From an uncultured Prolixibacteraceae bacterium (lineage in GTDB: Bacteria; Bacteroidota; Bacteroidia; Bacteroidales; Prolixibacteraceae): DNA of 64,000 nt. The stretch is from assembly GCA_937915865.1 (NCBI GenBank), contig CALGIG010000034.1, forward strand, positions 1 through 64,000, given 5' to 3'. The position numbers were made by a program, and so were the translations under genes. Shown in pieces: positions 36,064 through 45,207 of this stretch. The notes under the pieces are model-generated. The model ran no database searches, was not told the origin of the DNA, and saw only the letters and a program-made list of their open reading frames with translations. How positions within the stretch are numbered: position 1 is the stretch's first letter; every line of letters starts with the position of its first letter.

Positions 36064-37092
36064 TTATTCCCAGTCGAGAATAATTTTACCGCAATTTCCT
36101 TCTTCCATAATTTTAAATGCTTCCTGGTATTGGTCGGCAGAAAACCGATGGGTGATAACTGGCTCAATTTTTAAACCATGTGATAGCATCATTTCCATTT
36201 GGTACCAGGTTTCATACATTTCACGTCCATAAATACCTTTCAGAGTAAGGCCTTTAAATATTAGTTTGCTCCAATTTATTTGAGTCGAAGACGGTAATAG
36301 GCCTAGTAATGATACTTTCCCTCCATTATACATATTTTCAACCATATCATTAAATGCAACTGGAGAACCACTACATTCAAGCCCTATATCAAATCCTCCA
36401 ACCATTCCAAGTGATTTCATAGCATCTTTGACACTTTCTTTTCTGGGGTCAATAACCGATGTTGCACCCATTTTTAAAGCTAAATTTCGCCTGTATTCAC
36501 TTAAATCTGTTCCAACAATATATCGGGCTCCTGCATATTTACAAACTGCTGCTGCCATCGAACCAATAGGTCCACCAATTCCTGTAATTAACACATCTTC
36601 TCCTAGTAGCGGAAAAGAAAGGGCTGTATGTGTAGCATTACCCAACGGATCCATTATTGACATTAAGTCATCCGAGATTCTATCATCGACTTTGAGAACA
36701 TTGCTTGCCGGAACAGATACATATTCGGCAAACCCGCCGTTACGATTAACTCCAATGCCAATTGTATGGTCACAAATATGTTGTCGCCCTCTGCGGCAAT
36801 TTCTGCAAAACCCGCAGGCTATATGACCTTCAACAGTAACTCTTTCGCCAATATGGACACGAGTTACTTCTGAACCTTTTTCTACTACTATACCAACGTA
36901 TTCGTGTCCAATTACAAGTGGGGTTTTAATGGTGTTTTGTGCCCATTCGTCCCATTTGTAAATGTGAAGGTCGGTACCACAAATGGCTGATTTTTTGATT
37001 TTTAATAATACATCGTTTGGCCCAACGGTTGGCATTGGTACATCTTCCATCCAGATACCCTTTTCTGGTTTCGCTTTAACTATTGCTTTCAT
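36064..37092 (-). CDS. tdh: L-threonine 3-dehydrogenase
   Basis: A 342-residue zinc-dependent medium-chain dehydrogenase that oxidises L-threonine to 2-amino-3-oxobutyrate with NAD. Catalytic-zinc ligands lie in KSAICGTDLHIYKWDEWA and GHEYVG; the structural zinc site is CGFCRNCRRGRQHIC near residues 94-108; the nucleotide fold is TGIGGPIGSMAA. HIYKWDEWAQ is specific to Tdh among its relatives. No kbl gene is next to it. Confidence 0.93.
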   Translation of the reverse strand: MKAIVKAKPEKGIWMEDVPMPTVGPNDVLLKIKKSAICGTDLHIYKWDEWAQNTIKTPLVIGHEYVGIVVEKGSEVTRVHIGERVTVEGHIACGFCRNCRRGRQHICDHTIGIGVNRNGGFAEYVSVPASNVLKVDDRISDDLMSIMDPLGNATHTALSFPLLGEDVLITGIGGPIGSMAAAVCKYAGARYIVGTDLSEYRRNLALKMGATSVIDPRKESVKDAMKSLGMVGGFDIGLECSGSPVAFNDMVENMYNGGKVSLLGLLPSSTQINWSKLIFKGLTLKGIYGREMYETWYQMEMMLSHGLKIEPVITHRFSADQYQEAFKIMEEGNCGKIILDWE

Positions 37093-37193
37093 TTTTTAAT
37101 GAATATTATGTGTATACAATATTTGTTGGTTTGTGTTTTATAATTCAGAATGAATATCATATTTGTGGTACATATTCCATCAGTAAATAAAAA

Positions 37194-37222
37194 AGCCGCT
37201 AGTTATACAAATAACTACGGCT
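37194..37222 (-). terminator. Rho-independent terminator of the GH32 gene
   Basis: AGCCG-TAGTTAT arms pair around a 4-nt loop with one bulged base. On the minus strand the hairpin is followed by a T-run. It begins 26 bp beyond the stop of the GH32 gene. Confidence 0.75.
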
Positions 37223-37247
37223 CAATATTTTAATTTATATCATGTCG

Positions 37248-38699
37248 TTATTTGCTGATATTCCAAATTGATTTTAATGGGTATATTTCAAGCTTTTCGA
37301 CCAACAATTCTCCTCCAGTGTTAAAGAGGTAAATTCCATCGGCATTTTCTGTTGGAGTGAAGCATGAACTCATCACTGTTTTACCTTCATTTGCAAAAAT
37401 TTCAATTGAACTTCTGTCTAACAATATTTCAAGTTTTATAACACCGTCAATTGGCTCAACTATGGCCGATTTTCCCATACATGTGAGTGTTTTGTTTCTT
37501 GTTTCATAGTTGATTTCAGTTCCATTATTTTTTTTATCCAACCGGACTACAAAACCAAAACTATCAGTGTTTTTTATGTTAAAATCACCAATAATATGAA
37601 GACAGTCACCTTTTGCACTTTTTACAAGGTTTTTATTTATTCCGGGGATTAGGTTCTTTTTTTCCCAGGTTTCACCTTTCAAATGAAGTCGCTCAATTTC
37701 TTTAATTGGTTTTCGGACTAAACGAATGCCTTCAGAGTATTTTTTTAAAGATAATTCACATGGAAATGTCATTTGTCCTTTAAAAGGCATTCCCGGAAAT
37801 TCGCCTCCGCGCATCCATGCAATTTGAATAGTTCTTCCATCACTATCCGGAATATTGCTCCAGGTTTGTGTTGCATAGTAATTGGCTCCAAAGTCACTTT
37901 TTCTTTTGCTCGATTCTGGATTAAATTTATCTCCATCAAAGGTTCCTGTAACATAACTTCCATCTCCATCAAAAAGTACCCATTTTTTTTCATCGTTTCT
38001 CCTATTTACAGGAAGTTCAACTAAATCAGGACATTCAAAAAATCCTGGAATGTGACTTTTTAACGTCCAATTAATCAAATCTTTAGATGTATAAAAAGAC
38101 ACTCCTTTGGCCGATTCTTTATTTTCTGGTTTTCTATACAGAGCCATAACGTATTGTTTACTTGGTTCGTGCCAAAAAACTTTCGGGTCGCGCGCATCGT
38201 CGGTTGGATCGAACGGAATAATCGGATTTTTTTCATATTTTTTCCAGGTTCTGCCTTTGTCATTACTATAAGCAAGTCGTTGACCGCAGTGCTGACTTGT
38301 ATAAAATAGTAAAATTGTTTTTTCTTCGCCCGATTGTAATCTAGTTACATTGTTAATGTCAACCAGTCCACTTCCAGAAAAAGCAGTACATTCAATTGAA
38401 TCTTTCGAATCATTGTCGGGATAAAGTGCTATAGGTAAATGTTCCCAATGAATCAAGTCTGTTGAAACAGCATGTCCCCAGTGCATGTATCCCCACTTGT
38501 TTCCAAATGGATTATACTGATAGAACATGTGGTATTCACCCTTGTAATACACTAACCCATTGGGGTCGTTATGCCAGTTTTTTTCAGGAGTAAAATGGAA
38601 TTGAGGTCGATAAAGTTCATCAAATGTTTTTAAAGGTTTTCCCGCTGTTACATACAGTAAACTTATAAAAAACATAAAAATTGAAAGTGAACATTTCAT
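37248..38699 (-). CDS. Secreted glycoside hydrolase family 32 (levanase/invertase type)
   Basis: A 483-residue enzyme with a signal peptide (residues 1-20). The GH32 five-bladed propeller has the nucleophile motif WHNDPNGLVYYKGEYHMFYQYNP (near residues 41-63), the transition-state stabiliser motif DARDPKVFW, and the acid/base motif FFECPDLVEL. A C-terminal beta-sandwich follows, with LDRSSIEIFANEGKTVMS. It cleaves beta-fructosides such as levan, inulin or sucrose. No SusC/D genes are beside it. Confidence 0.93.
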   Translation of the reverse strand: MKCSLSIFMFFISLLYVTAGKPLKTFDELYRPQFHFTPEKNWHNDPNGLVYYKGEYHMFYQYNPFGNKWGYMHWGHAVSTDLIHWEHLPIALYPDNDSKDSIECTAFSGSGLVDINNVTRLQSGEEKTILLFYTSQHCGQRLAYSNDKGRTWKKYEKNPIIPFDPTDDARDPKVFWHEPSKQYVMALYRKPENKESAKGVSFYTSKDLINWTLKSHIPGFFECPDLVELPVNRRNDEKKWVLFDGDGSYVTGTFDGDKFNPESSKRKSDFGANYYATQTWSNIPDSDGRTIQIAWMRGGEFPGMPFKGQMTFPCELSLKKYSEGIRLVRKPIKEIERLHLKGETWEKKNLIPGINKNLVKSAKGDCLHIIGDFNIKNTDSFGFVVRLDKKNNGTEINYETRNKTLTCMGKSAIVEPIDGVIKLEILLDRSSIEIFANEGKTVMSSCFTPTENADGIYLFNTGGELLVEKLEIYPLKSIWNISK

Positions 38700-38951
38700 C
38701 AGTAAATAGTTTTAATTATTTAAGGACTGACGGAACTAACGTGTTGCTTCTAATTTTTTCTCGTTATCGTTTATATTTGCTGCAACATGTTTGTTTCATT
38801 GCTTAATTGTTATTGTCAAGTTAGAGGGCAAATATAGCCTAAAAATTGTGATTATTTCTTTTACATTTGGCAACAAGTTACCTTGAAAAATAGGCTATTA
38901 TCTATTTCGATTCCCACTGAAAAAGTTGACTAAAAATTAAATTTTTTGGAA

Positions 38952-41408
38952 ATGACAAGGATTCAGACTTTTATATTATTCCTTTTTGTTACAACTTTAG
39001 CAACAGGACAGGAAATTTGGACAAAAAAAACTTTAAAACCATCTCCTTGTGTTTGTTTTGCTTCACACGAAGTACATAAAGTTTTTGTTAAGCCACCAGT
39101 TCCGTTGAAAGTTGCTTCTGCCAGAAAAGCTGATATTGTTGTTGATTACATCGACTTTCCCGATAATGCAAAAACTGCTTTTCAATATGCCATAGATATT
39201 TGGAAAGATTTGGTTTATTCGCCTGTTACAATTCATGTAAAAGCTACTTGGGAAAGTCTTGATAAAGATGTTCTTGGAAGCTGCTCTTCGTCAAACTTTT
39301 ATACAAATTTCAATTCAACCCAGATTTGGAACTGTTATTACCCGGTTGCTGTAGTTGAAAAAATGCTGGGTAAAGAAGTTAATTCTGGTAACTATGAGAT
39401 TGATGCGTCGTTCAATAAAGATTTTACTAACTGGTATTTTGGAACCGATGGAAATACTCCAACCAATAAATACGATTTTGTAACAACTGTTTTGCACGAA
39501 TTTGCACATGGTTTAGGATTTAATGGCTTTTTCTATACTGATAGCCGAAGCAGGGGCGCTTATGGTGGTGACGACGGGTTCGCTTCTGTGTTCGATCAGT
39601 TTGTTCAAAATAAAAATGGTGAGAATCTTGTTAATACCAGCCTGTTTACTAACCCATCTACAAAATTATATCAGAATTTTACTTCTGGTTGGCTGGTTTT
39701 TAGTTCTAAATTAAATGAGAGTGATTTGCCTAGGTTATATGCACCAACAACCTGGGATAGCGGCTCAAGTATTTATCATTTAAATGATGCAACTTATCCG
39801 GCAGGAAATGAGAATGCATTAATGACACATGCACAAAGTCTGGGTGAAGCGAATCATGATCCCGGACCAAAAACAATGGCTATTTTAAATGACATTGGCT
39901 GGAAAACAATTACAATAAAACATGCACCGGTAAAAGATATTGAATTTGTAACGGGCCCAGTTAGTTTCGATGCGCAAATTGAAAGTGATTTTGATCTGGA
40001 TTCAACTAAACTCTTTTTAATTTATTCTATCGATAAATTCCAAAAAGCTGACACTATTCCGCTTAGTGCAACCGTAACACCAAATGTTTTTAGTGCCCTA
40101 ATAACACCATCTCAAAATAGTACACTTCAGTATTATTTTTCGGCCAGAGATAGTAAAAAGCGTTTGTTTGTTTTTCCCTCAAATGCTCCTGTACGATATT
40201 TTAGTTTTTCTACCGGACTTGATAAAACGGCACCGGTAATTGTTCACGACCCTGTGAAATATATTCTTTCAACTAATCCTTCGGTTAAAATAGAGGCTTC
40301 TGTAACTGATAATATTGGGATTAAATCAGTTGGTGTGGAATATTTTGTGAATGGAGGAACAATAAAACAGTTTGAATTGATTAACGATAGCATTGATAAC
40401 TATTCGGGGATTTTAAGTTTTCCTACAGAAACAGTTCAAGGAGGTGATGTAATTAGTTATCGAATAGTTGCAACCGATAATTCATCGCAGAACAATGTGA
40501 AAAGGTTTCCTGATGCAGGCTACAATACTTTTAAAGTTGAAGCCATACAAAATCCTGTTGAAAAATATATTACCAATTTTAACACTACGAATACCGATTT
40601 TATTGGAACCGATTTTTCTATTTCAGCTCCATCAGGTTTTGATAATGCTGGGTTGAATAGCGCTCATCCATATTTAAGTCCTGATACCGATAATGTCAAT
40701 TTTAATTTCAGTACCATATTACGTTACCCAATTGTTTTAAATGCAAAAGGAATAATGACTTTTGATGAAATTGCATTGGTTGAACCAGGTGAATCAGGAA
40801 CGAAATTTGGTGATTCTGATTTTTTCGATTATGTGATTATTGAAGGATCGATGGATAATGGTATTACCTGGAACCCTCTGGCCGATGGTTATGACTGTAA
40901 CTTAGAGCAATCGTGGCTCGATAAATGGAATAGTTCGATTACCGGAAATAACAGTACTGCCGTGGCTACCAAAGATTTGTTCGTTAAGCATGAAATAAAC
41001 ATGTTGGCTAATGGTAACTTTAAAACCGGAGATACGATTTTGGTTCGTTTCCGTTTATTTTCCGATCCATATTCGCACGGGTGGGGCTGGATAATCGATA
41101 ATCTGGCTATCCAGGATGTTGAAACAGTTACTACTCCAATTGTTTTATCGGCAGGTGAAATCAGTTTTTCACCAAATCCTGCTATCGATAAGCTTACTGT
41201 TGCAATTAATTCGTATAAACATATCAAATCATTGCAAATGAAAGCTTACAATGCTTCCGGTGAATTGGTTTTTAAACAGTTTTGTCCAGTTGAATCCAAT
41301 GTTTTTAGAACAACTCTTGATGTCAGCCAATTTATTTCCGGATTGTATTTATTCGCAGTTGAAACCGAAGACGGACAAATTCTAACGCGAAAAGTGGTAG
41401 TTCAATAA
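38952..41408 (+). CDS. Secreted HExxH metallopeptidase-like protein with a T9SS sorting domain
   Basis: An 818-residue protein. The ATG at 38952 gives a signal peptide (cleavage after ATGQ); a TTG two codons earlier is less likely. Near residue 182 is VLHEFAHGLGFNGFF, a zinc HExxH motif, and NALMTHAQSLGEANHDPGPKTMAILNDIGW follows; this pair is shared by a family of secreted bacterial proteins of unproven activity. Ig-like beta domains fill the middle. The last 75 residues (FSPNPAIDKLTVAI ... GLYLFAVETEDG) are a type A sorting domain for type IX secretion, so it should reach the surface or the medium. Confidence 0.8.
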   Translation: MTRIQTFILFLFVTTLATGQEIWTKKTLKPSPCVCFASHEVHKVFVKPPVPLKVASARKADIVVDYIDFPDNAKTAFQYAIDIWKDLVYSPVTIHVKATWESLDKDVLGSCSSSNFYTNFNSTQIWNCYYPVAVVEKMLGKEVNSGNYEIDASFNKDFTNWYFGTDGNTPTNKYDFVTTVLHEFAHGLGFNGFFYTDSRSRGAYGGDDGFASVFDQFVQNKNGENLVNTSLFTNPSTKLYQNFTSGWLVFSSKLNESDLPRLYAPTTWDSGSSIYHLNDATYPAGNENALMTHAQSLGEANHDPGPKTMAILNDIGWKTITIKHAPVKDIEFVTGPVSFDAQIESDFDLDSTKLFLIYSIDKFQKADTIPLSATVTPNVFSALITPSQNSTLQYYFSARDSKKRLFVFPSNAPVRYFSFSTGLDKTAPVIVHDPVKYILSTNPSVKIEASVTDNIGIKSVGVEYFVNGGTIKQFELINDSIDNYSGILSFPTETVQGGDVISYRIVATDNSSQNNVKRFPDAGYNTFKVEAIQNPVEKYITNFNTTNTDFIGTDFSISAPSGFDNAGLNSAHPYLSPDTDNVNFNFSTILRYPIVLNAKGIMTFDEIALVEPGESGTKFGDSDFFDYVIIEGSMDNGITWNPLADGYDCNLEQSWLDKWNSSITGNNSTAVATKDLFVKHEINMLANGNFKTGDTILVRFRLFSDPYSHGWGWIIDNLAIQDVETVTTPIVLSAGEISFSPNPAIDKLTVAINSYKHIKSLQMKAYNASGELVFKQFCPVESNVFRTTLDVSQFISGLYLFAVETEDGQILTRKVVVQ

Positions 41409-41508
41409 TCATGTTATTTTAATTATTTGTTAAGAAAAATTCTTATATTGTTGAAATTCAGCAATATATTTTTTAAAATCAAGACTATTATATCTTTTAT
41501 TAATCAAA

Positions 41509-41540
41509 TTGAATAGTTTAAAAGAAAAATTCTATATTTG
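41509..41540 (+). promoter_or_regulatory. Promoter of the aromatic amino acid operon
   Basis: TTG (41509-41511) and TATATTTG (41533-41540) are separated by 21 bp, matching the Bacteroidota -33/-7 consensus. Transcription would start near 41547, just ahead of the leader peptide. Bases 41409-41508 show nothing else. Confidence 0.7.
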
Positions 41541-41559
41541 CCAACATATCGAAAGCAAA

Positions 41560-41634
41560 ATGAAGCGTACAAATAACAACAGTTTTTATTATTGGTTTTA
41601 TTACTTCTGTTTCCATATCGGGATCGGCAGGTAA
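41560..41634 (+). CDS. Aromatic leader peptide of the tyrA-aroG attenuator
   Basis: An ATG-started frame of 24 codons followed by TAA. Residues 9-16 read FYYWFYYF, eight aromatic residues in a row, with another Phe at 18. Such runs occur in attenuator leaders, where shortage of charged tRNA-Phe, tRNA-Tyr or tRNA-Trp stalls the ribosome. It lies between a good promoter and an antiterminator/terminator pair, upstream of prephenate dehydrogenase and DAHP synthase genes. The peptide itself has no other expected role. Confidence 0.85.
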   Translation: MKRTNNNSFYYWFYYFCFHIGIGR

Positions 41635-41676
41635 TCTATTGTTGTTACAAAAGATATTCTACAAAAGGGTCCCGAT
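41617..41676 (+). promoter_or_regulatory. Antiterminator pairing of the aro attenuator
   Basis: ATCGGGATC (41617-41625), inside the last leader codons, can pair with GGTCCCGAT (41668-41676; one G-U pair), which is the 5' arm of the terminator. A ribosome stalled at the aromatic codons (41584-41607) leaves 41617-41625 free and lets this form; a ribosome at the stop codon covers it. Confidence 0.75.
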
Positions 41677-41696
41677 TATATCGGGGCCCTTTTTTT
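41663..41696 (+). terminator. Attenuator terminator hairpin
   Basis: A 14-bp stem (41663-41676 with 41680-41693, one G-U pair) with a 3-nt loop is followed by a T-run. It lies between the leader peptide and tyrA, so it ends transcription early when aromatic amino acids are plentiful. Confidence 0.88.
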
Positions 41697-41700
41697 ATGG

Positions 41701-41850
41701 CCCCCTTCCCGTTCCCCCAATGGGGGAAAGCTTTAGGAGGAAAATTTGCGAAGGAATACATTTTGAAATATTGATGGCGCAGATAATATTGATACAAATT
41801 TGACACTTGCTTTTTGAAGCCTCCCCATCGGGGAGGTTTGGAGGGGCTTA
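41701..41850. repeat. MITE/REP-like element with GC-rich inverted ends
   Basis: Two GC-rich arms face each other. The left (41701-41738) contains CCCCCAATGGGGG, and the right (41816-41850) contains CCTCCCCATCGGGGAGG. The right arm's reverse complement resembles the left arm (GCCCC, then CCCC-AT-GGGG, then GCTT). About 75 bp of non-coding DNA lies between. It is inserted between the attenuator and tyrA, so the operon mRNA must read through it. Confidence 0.5.
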
Positions 41851-41861
41851 AAATTATTGAC

Positions 41862-42755
41862 ATGAAACTAACAGTAATTGGTTTGGGGCTTATCGGAGGA
41901 TCGATAGCCATTGATCTACGCAAAGCTGGTTTAGCCAAAGAAGTGATTGGAGTGGATGCCAATCCTGAACATGCACAGGAAGCGGTTCGCCTGGGAATTG
42001 CTGACCGGGTTGAAACATTGGAAAACTCTTTGATTGGCGCCGATTTGGTACTGATTTCAATTCCTGTTGACAAAATGGTTGATACATTGATAAAAGTTTT
42101 GGATTTAATTTCGGACCAGACAACTGTTATCGATGTTGGTTCAACTAAAAAAGCAATCGCCCTGGCAGTTGAAAACCATCCACATCGCCGGAATTACGTT
42201 GCTGCTCATCCCATGTCGGGAACTGAAAACTCGGGACCTGCAGCTGCTCTGGAAGGTTTGTTCGAAGGCAAAATCAACATTATATGCGACCAGGAAAAAA
42301 GTGGACCGTTACATCTGGCCTTTGCTGAGAAAGTTTTTCAGGTTTTGGGAATGAAACAAGCCTATATGACTTCAGACGAACAGGACCATAGCACTGCATT
42401 TATTTCTCATCTTCCGCACGTTGCCGCTTTTGCCCTGGCTAATGCGGTGCTCGACAAGGAAGACCGCGAAATTATTTTTGATTTGGCCAGCGGTGGGTTC
42501 AATTCCACTGTTCGTTTGGCTAAAAGTTCACCTGAAATGTGGGGACCTATTTTTCAACAAAACAAACAGTATGTTGTTGAATCAATCGATATTTACATTA
42601 AACACTTGAAAGCCTTCAGAAAAAGCATCGAAAGTAATCCGGAAGAAATGATGGAACTGATGAAAAATGCTAATCGTATTCGCGGGATACTGGCTGGTGA
42701 AGGAGGTTCTCTGGTTAAAAATGAAAAGACAATAATTAAACTTTATACAAAATAA
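41862..42755 (+). CDS. tyrA: Prephenate dehydrogenase
   Basis: A 297-residue NAD(P)-dependent enzyme of tyrosine synthesis. The start at 41862 gives the proper Rossmann start MKLTVIGLGLIGGSIAIDLR. The active-site segment is AAHPMSGTENSGP (near residues 113-125), with the DEQDHSTAFISHLPHVAAFAL helix and LASGGFNSTVRLAKSSPEMW later. It is the first structural gene behind the attenuator and lies 2 bp before the DAHP synthase gene. Confidence 0.92.
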   Translation: MKLTVIGLGLIGGSIAIDLRKAGLAKEVIGVDANPEHAQEAVRLGIADRVETLENSLIGADLVLISIPVDKMVDTLIKVLDLISDQTTVIDVGSTKKAIALAVENHPHRRNYVAAHPMSGTENSGPAAALEGLFEGKINIICDQEKSGPLHLAFAEKVFQVLGMKQAYMTSDEQDHSTAFISHLPHVAAFALANAVLDKEDREIIFDLASGGFNSTVRLAKSSPEMWGPIFQQNKQYVVESIDIYIKHLKAFRKSIESNPEEMMELMKNANRIRGILAGEGGSLVKNEKTIIKLYTK

Positions 42756-42757
42756 TC

Positions 42758-43849
42758 ATGGCGTTAGATTTAGAAATTAACCCGATTAAGCACTGGTTGC
42801 CACAGATTAACAACCCGCTTATTATTGCAGGTCCGTGTAGCCTCGAAACCGAGGAACAGGCTATGGACACTGCTCGTCAACTCGTAAAAGATCACCGTGT
42901 ATTTGTATATCGTGGTGGTGTTTGGAAACCACGCACACGTCCCGGCAGCTTCGAGGGTATTGGAAGTATTGGTTTGAAATGGTTACAAATGGTCCGCGAG
43001 GAAACTGGTATGCCCGTTGGAACCGAAGTTGCCAATGCACAACATGCTGAAGAAGCATTGAATGCCGGATTGGATGTATTGTGGATTGGGGCACGTTCAA
43101 CTGCCAGCCCCTTTGTTGTACAGGAAATTGCAGATGTGGTAAGAGGTACTGATGCGGTTGTAATGGTTAAAAATCCGGTAAATCCTGATGTACAACTTTG
43201 GGTTGGAGCTTTCGAAAGGCTTAGTCAGGCCGGAATAAAAAACATGGTGGCCATTCATCGTGGATTTACTCCTTTTCGCGAATCGCAGTACAGGAATTAT
43301 CCAAACTGGAAAACAGTTATCGAATTGCGCCGTTTAATGCCTAATTTGCCCATAATATGCGACCCAAGCCACATATCGGGTAAACGCGAATATTTGTACG
43401 AAATAAGCCAGAAAGCATTTGATATGGGACTCGACGGGCTTATGATTGAATCACACCGCGACCCTTCGTGTGCGCTAAGCGATAAAGAACAGCAATTAAC
43501 CCCATCTGATTTGTCTAAATTGCTCGATCGTTTGGTGATTCGTAATGTATCGTCGGGCAATAAACAATTCGAAAACCAGCTGGAATTGTTGCGTAACCGC
43601 ATTGATGCTCTTGACCGCGAATTGCTCGAAACCCTTTCTGCACGTATGGAAATTGCTCGCCAGATTGGTCTTTATAAAAAGGAAAACAATGTAACGGCTT
43701 TCCAGGTAGGTCGTTTTTCTGAATTGATGGAAAAGCGTATGAAATTAGGCGAAAGCCTGAATTTGAATCCGCACCTTGTGCAACAATTGTTTCACCATAT
43801 CCACGAAGATTCAGTGCGTATGCAAACCGAGATTATGGATATGGAATAA
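42758..43849 (+). CDS. Bifunctional DAHP synthase/chorismate mutase
   Basis: A 363-residue fusion. Residues 1-265 are a DAHP synthase of the class I-beta type (IIAGPCSLETEEQ, GVWKPRTRPGSFEGIG, IGARSTASPFVVQEIAD, VKNPVNPD, IHRGFTPF, CDPSHISGKRE), making the first shikimate-pathway intermediate. Residues 275-360 are an AroQ-type chorismate mutase (LRNRIDALDRELLETLSARMEIARQIGLYKKENN), which leads to prephenate. The fused mutase lets the synthase respond to chorismate or prephenate. It is co-transcribed with tyrA. Confidence 0.93.
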   Translation: MALDLEINPIKHWLPQINNPLIIAGPCSLETEEQAMDTARQLVKDHRVFVYRGGVWKPRTRPGSFEGIGSIGLKWLQMVREETGMPVGTEVANAQHAEEALNAGLDVLWIGARSTASPFVVQEIADVVRGTDAVVMVKNPVNPDVQLWVGAFERLSQAGIKNMVAIHRGFTPFRESQYRNYPNWKTVIELRRLMPNLPIICDPSHISGKREYLYEISQKAFDMGLDGLMIESHRDPSCALSDKEQQLTPSDLSKLLDRLVIRNVSSGNKQFENQLELLRNRIDALDRELLETLSARMEIARQIGLYKKENNVTAFQVGRFSELMEKRMKLGESLNLNPHLVQQLFHHIHEDSVRMQTEIMDME

Positions 43850-43880
43850 GAAAGTTGGAAGCCGAATGGCAAAAGATACA

Positions 43881-43914
43881 AAGCCGGTTGGGAATGTTTT
43901 TCCCGACCGGCTTT
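43881..43914 (+). terminator. Rho-independent terminator of the aro operon
   Basis: AAGCCGGTTGGGAA (43881-43894) pairs with TTCCCGACCGGCTT (43900-43913), followed by T-rich DNA, 31 bp after the operon. A very similar terminator recurs at 48222. Confidence 0.85.
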
Positions 43915-44084
43915 CTTGTGAATTGCAGTCGATGGACGACTGTATTATACGTTATTCCTGCTAACGAGAGCTTGTTGCTCGTGCTGAAAATAATCACGGG
44001 GGCGAGTTGCAAACTCATGGCAGAAAAGGCTTATAAAGGTTATTGTTATATGAATATCCTTTTCGTTGCCTAACGCTGAATGAA

Positions 44085-44270
44085 GCGCATCGGCCTAGGC
44101 CGGTGAGCCGAAAAACAAGTGAAGACGGCGTTAAAAAATCTTTTTTGTTTGATCCCGGTTTAACCGGGAGAGTTTAAAAGATTTTAGCGGTCAAACGTAG
44201 TTTTTCGTGCGAAGCGGGCTTAGCCTTGACCTTTTTTGATTACTTTTTTGTGTCAAGACAAAAAAGTAAT
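44085..44270. repeat. Nested palindromic repeat plus separate 13-bp hairpin
   Basis: In the 677-bp gap 43850-44526, nested arms centre near 44160: CGAAAAAC (44109) with GTTTTTCG (44200), AAAATCTTTT (44135) with AAAAGATTTT (44176), and CCCGGTTTAACCGGG (44154-44168) at the core. A second hairpin has perfect 13-bp arms (44239-44251, 44258-44270). I recall similar intergenic elements in other Bacteroidota. Bases 44271-44526 hold no recognisable feature. Confidence 0.55.
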
Positions 44271-44526
44271 TGGGGTTTTGGGGCAAAGCCCCATCGTTAA
44301 ATCAATTAGGTATTCTATGGGATATTCAATTATTGTTATTTATACTTTGTCTAAATTACTTATCAAAACAATCACCAGTAGTCAGTAAAAACGGGCGTTT
44401 TGGTTTTCAGATGCCTTATAAACCTGAGGTGTTTCGGATATTTTTTAAGTTAACCTGTTTTTTTTAACGGTTGGTATTCTGTAAATTAGTATACACAATT
44501 TAATCATCCTTTAAAACAGAAACCCA

Positions 44527-45195
44527 ATGGCACAATTACTCTACGACCGTCATTCGACCAACGTGCACCTGAACATTGTGAAGCGCCACATTCGCATGGC
44601 GCGCCAGTTTAAAGGCGCCGAAGAACTGGTAACAGCTATCGAACCTTTGTACAACGAGCTGGCAGCAAAGGCAGCCGCTACAGCAAACGCTTCAGACGAA
44701 ACCGAATGCAAGCGCGACTTGCTGATTTTTGCCGACTCGATGCTCGACGATAAAGTGCGCGACCTGAACGAAGCCTGCAAAAAGTACGACCGTGATAACC
44801 CCGGAATACCGGTAACCAGCCTGTTATTTCCTGAAGGCATTTCGCAGGTGATATATGCCCCGGTTGAAACAGAACCCACACTGGTTGAAAAGCTTATTCT
44901 TGGCATACAAAGTTTGGGCGACGGACATCAGCTGGCTGAACAGATTGGTGCCTTACAAGCTGCTGTTGATAACTGCAAAGCCGCTATTGCCGAACTGCAA
45001 ACTGCCATTACTGCCGAAAAAATGGCTGAAGCCCTCGAAGCCATTGCCAAAGTGAATTTAACCCGGCAATACGAACAAAACATTTACGCGGCTGGCTCCA
45101 AATTCGGAAAAGCATTTGCAAATCGCCTGTTTCCGGCAATAAATCCACAAACGAAAAATGAATCCAACACCGAAAAAAAATCTGACCCTCAATAA
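44527..45195 (+). CDS. Unrecognised helical protein
   Basis: A 222-residue protein, almost entirely helical by composition, rich in Ala, Glu and Lys, with no signal peptide or membrane segment. It opens MAQLLYDRHSTNVHLNIVKRH, and the C-terminal half has coiled-coil-like runs (GALQAAVDNCKAAIAELQTAI). The base composition is more GC-rich than in its neighbours, which suggests another history. It is followed directly by a 41-bp tandem repeat. I do not recognise a family. Confidence 0.7.
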   Translation: MAQLLYDRHSTNVHLNIVKRHIRMARQFKGAEELVTAIEPLYNELAAKAAATANASDETECKRDLLIFADSMLDDKVRDLNEACKKYDRDNPGIPVTSLLFPEGISQVIYAPVETEPTLVEKLILGIQSLGDGHQLAEQIGALQAAVDNCKAAIAELQTAITAEKMAEALEAIAKVNLTRQYEQNIYAAGSKFGKAFANRLFPAINPQTKNESNTEKKSDPQ

Positions 45196-45207
45196 TTTTT
45201 ATAAACG

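Noticed and set aside
44068..44302. Integron attC-like site (GCCTAAC ... GTTAAAT)
   Set aside because: The two boxes are more than 220 bp apart, the space between is filled by other palindromes, and there is no integron integrase in the window.
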